Positions 20,961 to 21,993 of a DNA stretch of 21,993 bases are shown here, piece by piece. Under the pieces are notes generated by a model. The model was not told the origin of the DNA, did not search any database, and saw only the letters and a list, made by a program, of their open reading frames with translations. The stretch is from Protostelium mycophagum (Eukaryota; Evosea; Variosea; Protosteliida; Protosteliaceae), in NCBI GenBank assembly GCA_002081555.1, contig KV921048.1:1-21993 (forward strand). Direction: 5' to 3'. Each line of letters opens with the position of its first letter. Position 1 is the first letter of the stretch. The position numbers were made by a program, and so were the translations under genes.

Positions 20961-21993
20961 AAAGTTTTTTTTGTCTGTAAATAGATGCATGCGTGCTTGA
21001 TCTTAAAGCTTTTCTGTTGCAGGCCACAAAAATGCCCTAAGAAATTTTTTCTGACTGCTACATTGATTAGAGATGTGGCAAACACCAATGTAAATATATG
21101 AAATGAATGAGAAATGATATACAGAATTTTATGATTTCATTACAAATACAAATATTCATAGCGTCTTACCTTATAAGAGAGTACTGCCTCTATCTTCTTA
21201 AAGTCCTCATCCAGCTGTCTTTTATATGACTGTGTAGTTTTGTTGTGATAGTATCCTTAGGTAGGAGTGGTAAGATTGTGTCTATATCTGCAGCAGCTTG
21301 CAATAGTCATCAAGCTATTGTACAATGGGCTAGGGAAAACAGATGCCCCTAGAATCAATAGATATGTGGTGCATAGACTAATGGCAAATATGCACTGCAA
21401 TATAAACATGTAGAAACTATAAGATGTGCAGGTGTCTCAGAAGTCTTAACTGTTTTGAGTCAGAACTGCTGTTTGCGCAAGTTAATGCTGGTGCCTAAAT
21501 TGATCCTTAAGTCTCTCTAAGAGTATACTTGGCAACAGCTTGGTCTCTGGAGTATTTTTGGTTCAAACAAGTCACTGATGACCAATTGATTGAGAGGTAA
21601 TATGAGGCTGATGCGATGCAATGAGCCTCAGTTTTTTAACAGATACAATGACAGATGAGCACAGTTTTTGTCCAAATTAGTCTAATGATCTTTGGGCAGG
21701 TTTGAAGTAGCCTGAAATAGAGGATAATGCTAGTTTGACTATCTGTGTTTTTGAGTGTTGGTGTTATGTGAGGCGTCTGTTTGGCCCAGCTGTTCTTTCC
21801 AGGGTGTAGGTGGTGGCACCTCTTTAAAGACAACAAAGTACTTGTTGACTCACAGTAAAAAAGGTTGTCTCAAGCTCAGAGACAGCAGGGACAGAATGCA
21901 GAAGCAGTGAAGAAATAAGAAGTCAAAACACTACTGTGGTCTCAACTCCGTCTCTTCAGACAGACTGAGGTTTTATTAAGAGTTGTTGTATTG
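20961..21993. other. no complete gene recognised
   Basis: About 1 kb downstream of the acyl-CoA synthetase. Only short ORFs occur. Apart from one exon-like segment on the minus strand (21170-21255) and a plus-strand frame open at about 21264-21410, nothing resembles a known family, RNA gene or structured repeat. Confidence 0.4.
21170..21255 (-). other. possible isolated coding exon
   Basis: On the minus strand, an acceptor CCTAAG is followed by an open stretch reading YYHNKTTQSYKRQLD, then EDFKKIEAVLSYK, and a good donor AAG|GTAAGA. Length (86 nt) and style resemble other exons in the window. No neighbouring exon is identified, so this could be chance, a gene fragment or transposon-derived. 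Confidence 0.25.

Overview
This is eukaryotic nuclear DNA from an intron-dense, gene-dense genome. Eleven protein-coding loci are packed tail-to-tail and head-to-head. Nearly every gene is cut by many very short GT-AG introns, mostly 34-100 nt. I rebuilt the exons by hand from reading frame, splice signals and remembered family motifs. For seven genes the modelled exons sum to a whole number of codons and end on a stop. The standard genetic code fits: TAA, TAG and TGA all act as terminators. An enkurin gene implies a motile cilium or flagellum. A class I PI3-kinase with a Ras-binding domain suggests a unicellular relative of animals or amoebae, or another flagellated protist, but the lineage cannot be fixed from this window.

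Layout. 1-1389 (minus): 5' part of an LMBR1-domain (LMBD2-like) membrane protein, with one apparent frameshift. 1814-2535 (minus): unrecognised 217-residue protein. 2541-3604: a 5'-truncated LINE in minus orientation, flanked by a 16-bp target-site duplication and itself carrying a nested 101-bp inverted-repeat MITE with an 8-bp duplication. 3706-4705 (plus): enkurin. 4863-6398 (minus): SERBP1/HABP4-type RGG protein. 6756-8361 (minus): WDR53-like WD40 protein. About 8481-9051 (plus): C-terminal half of a trypsin-like peptidase. 9413-13564 (minus): class I PI3K catalytic subunit, 18 exons. 14046-14891 (minus): unrecognised Lys-tailed protein with uncertain exons. 15007-15660 (minus): hydrophilic LEA/dehydrin-like protein. 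16062-18289 (plus): TAF6, whose fifth intron holds a complete tRNA-Ser(AGA). 19032-20960 (plus): oxalate/4-coumarate-type acyl-CoA synthetase ending in the peroxisomal signal SKL. 20961-21993: no convincing complete gene.

These are mostly conserved housekeeping and signalling genes from unrelated pathways, and nothing suggests an operon or a single multi-gene system. The notable signals are the TE-in-TE insertion 5 bp upstream of a start codon in what was a roughly 120-bp bidirectional promoter, a series of look-alike hairpins in the LINE 3' region, the intronic tRNA gene, the dehydrin K-segment-like motif, the ultrashort introns, and one or two places where homologous protein continues in a frame shifted by one base.
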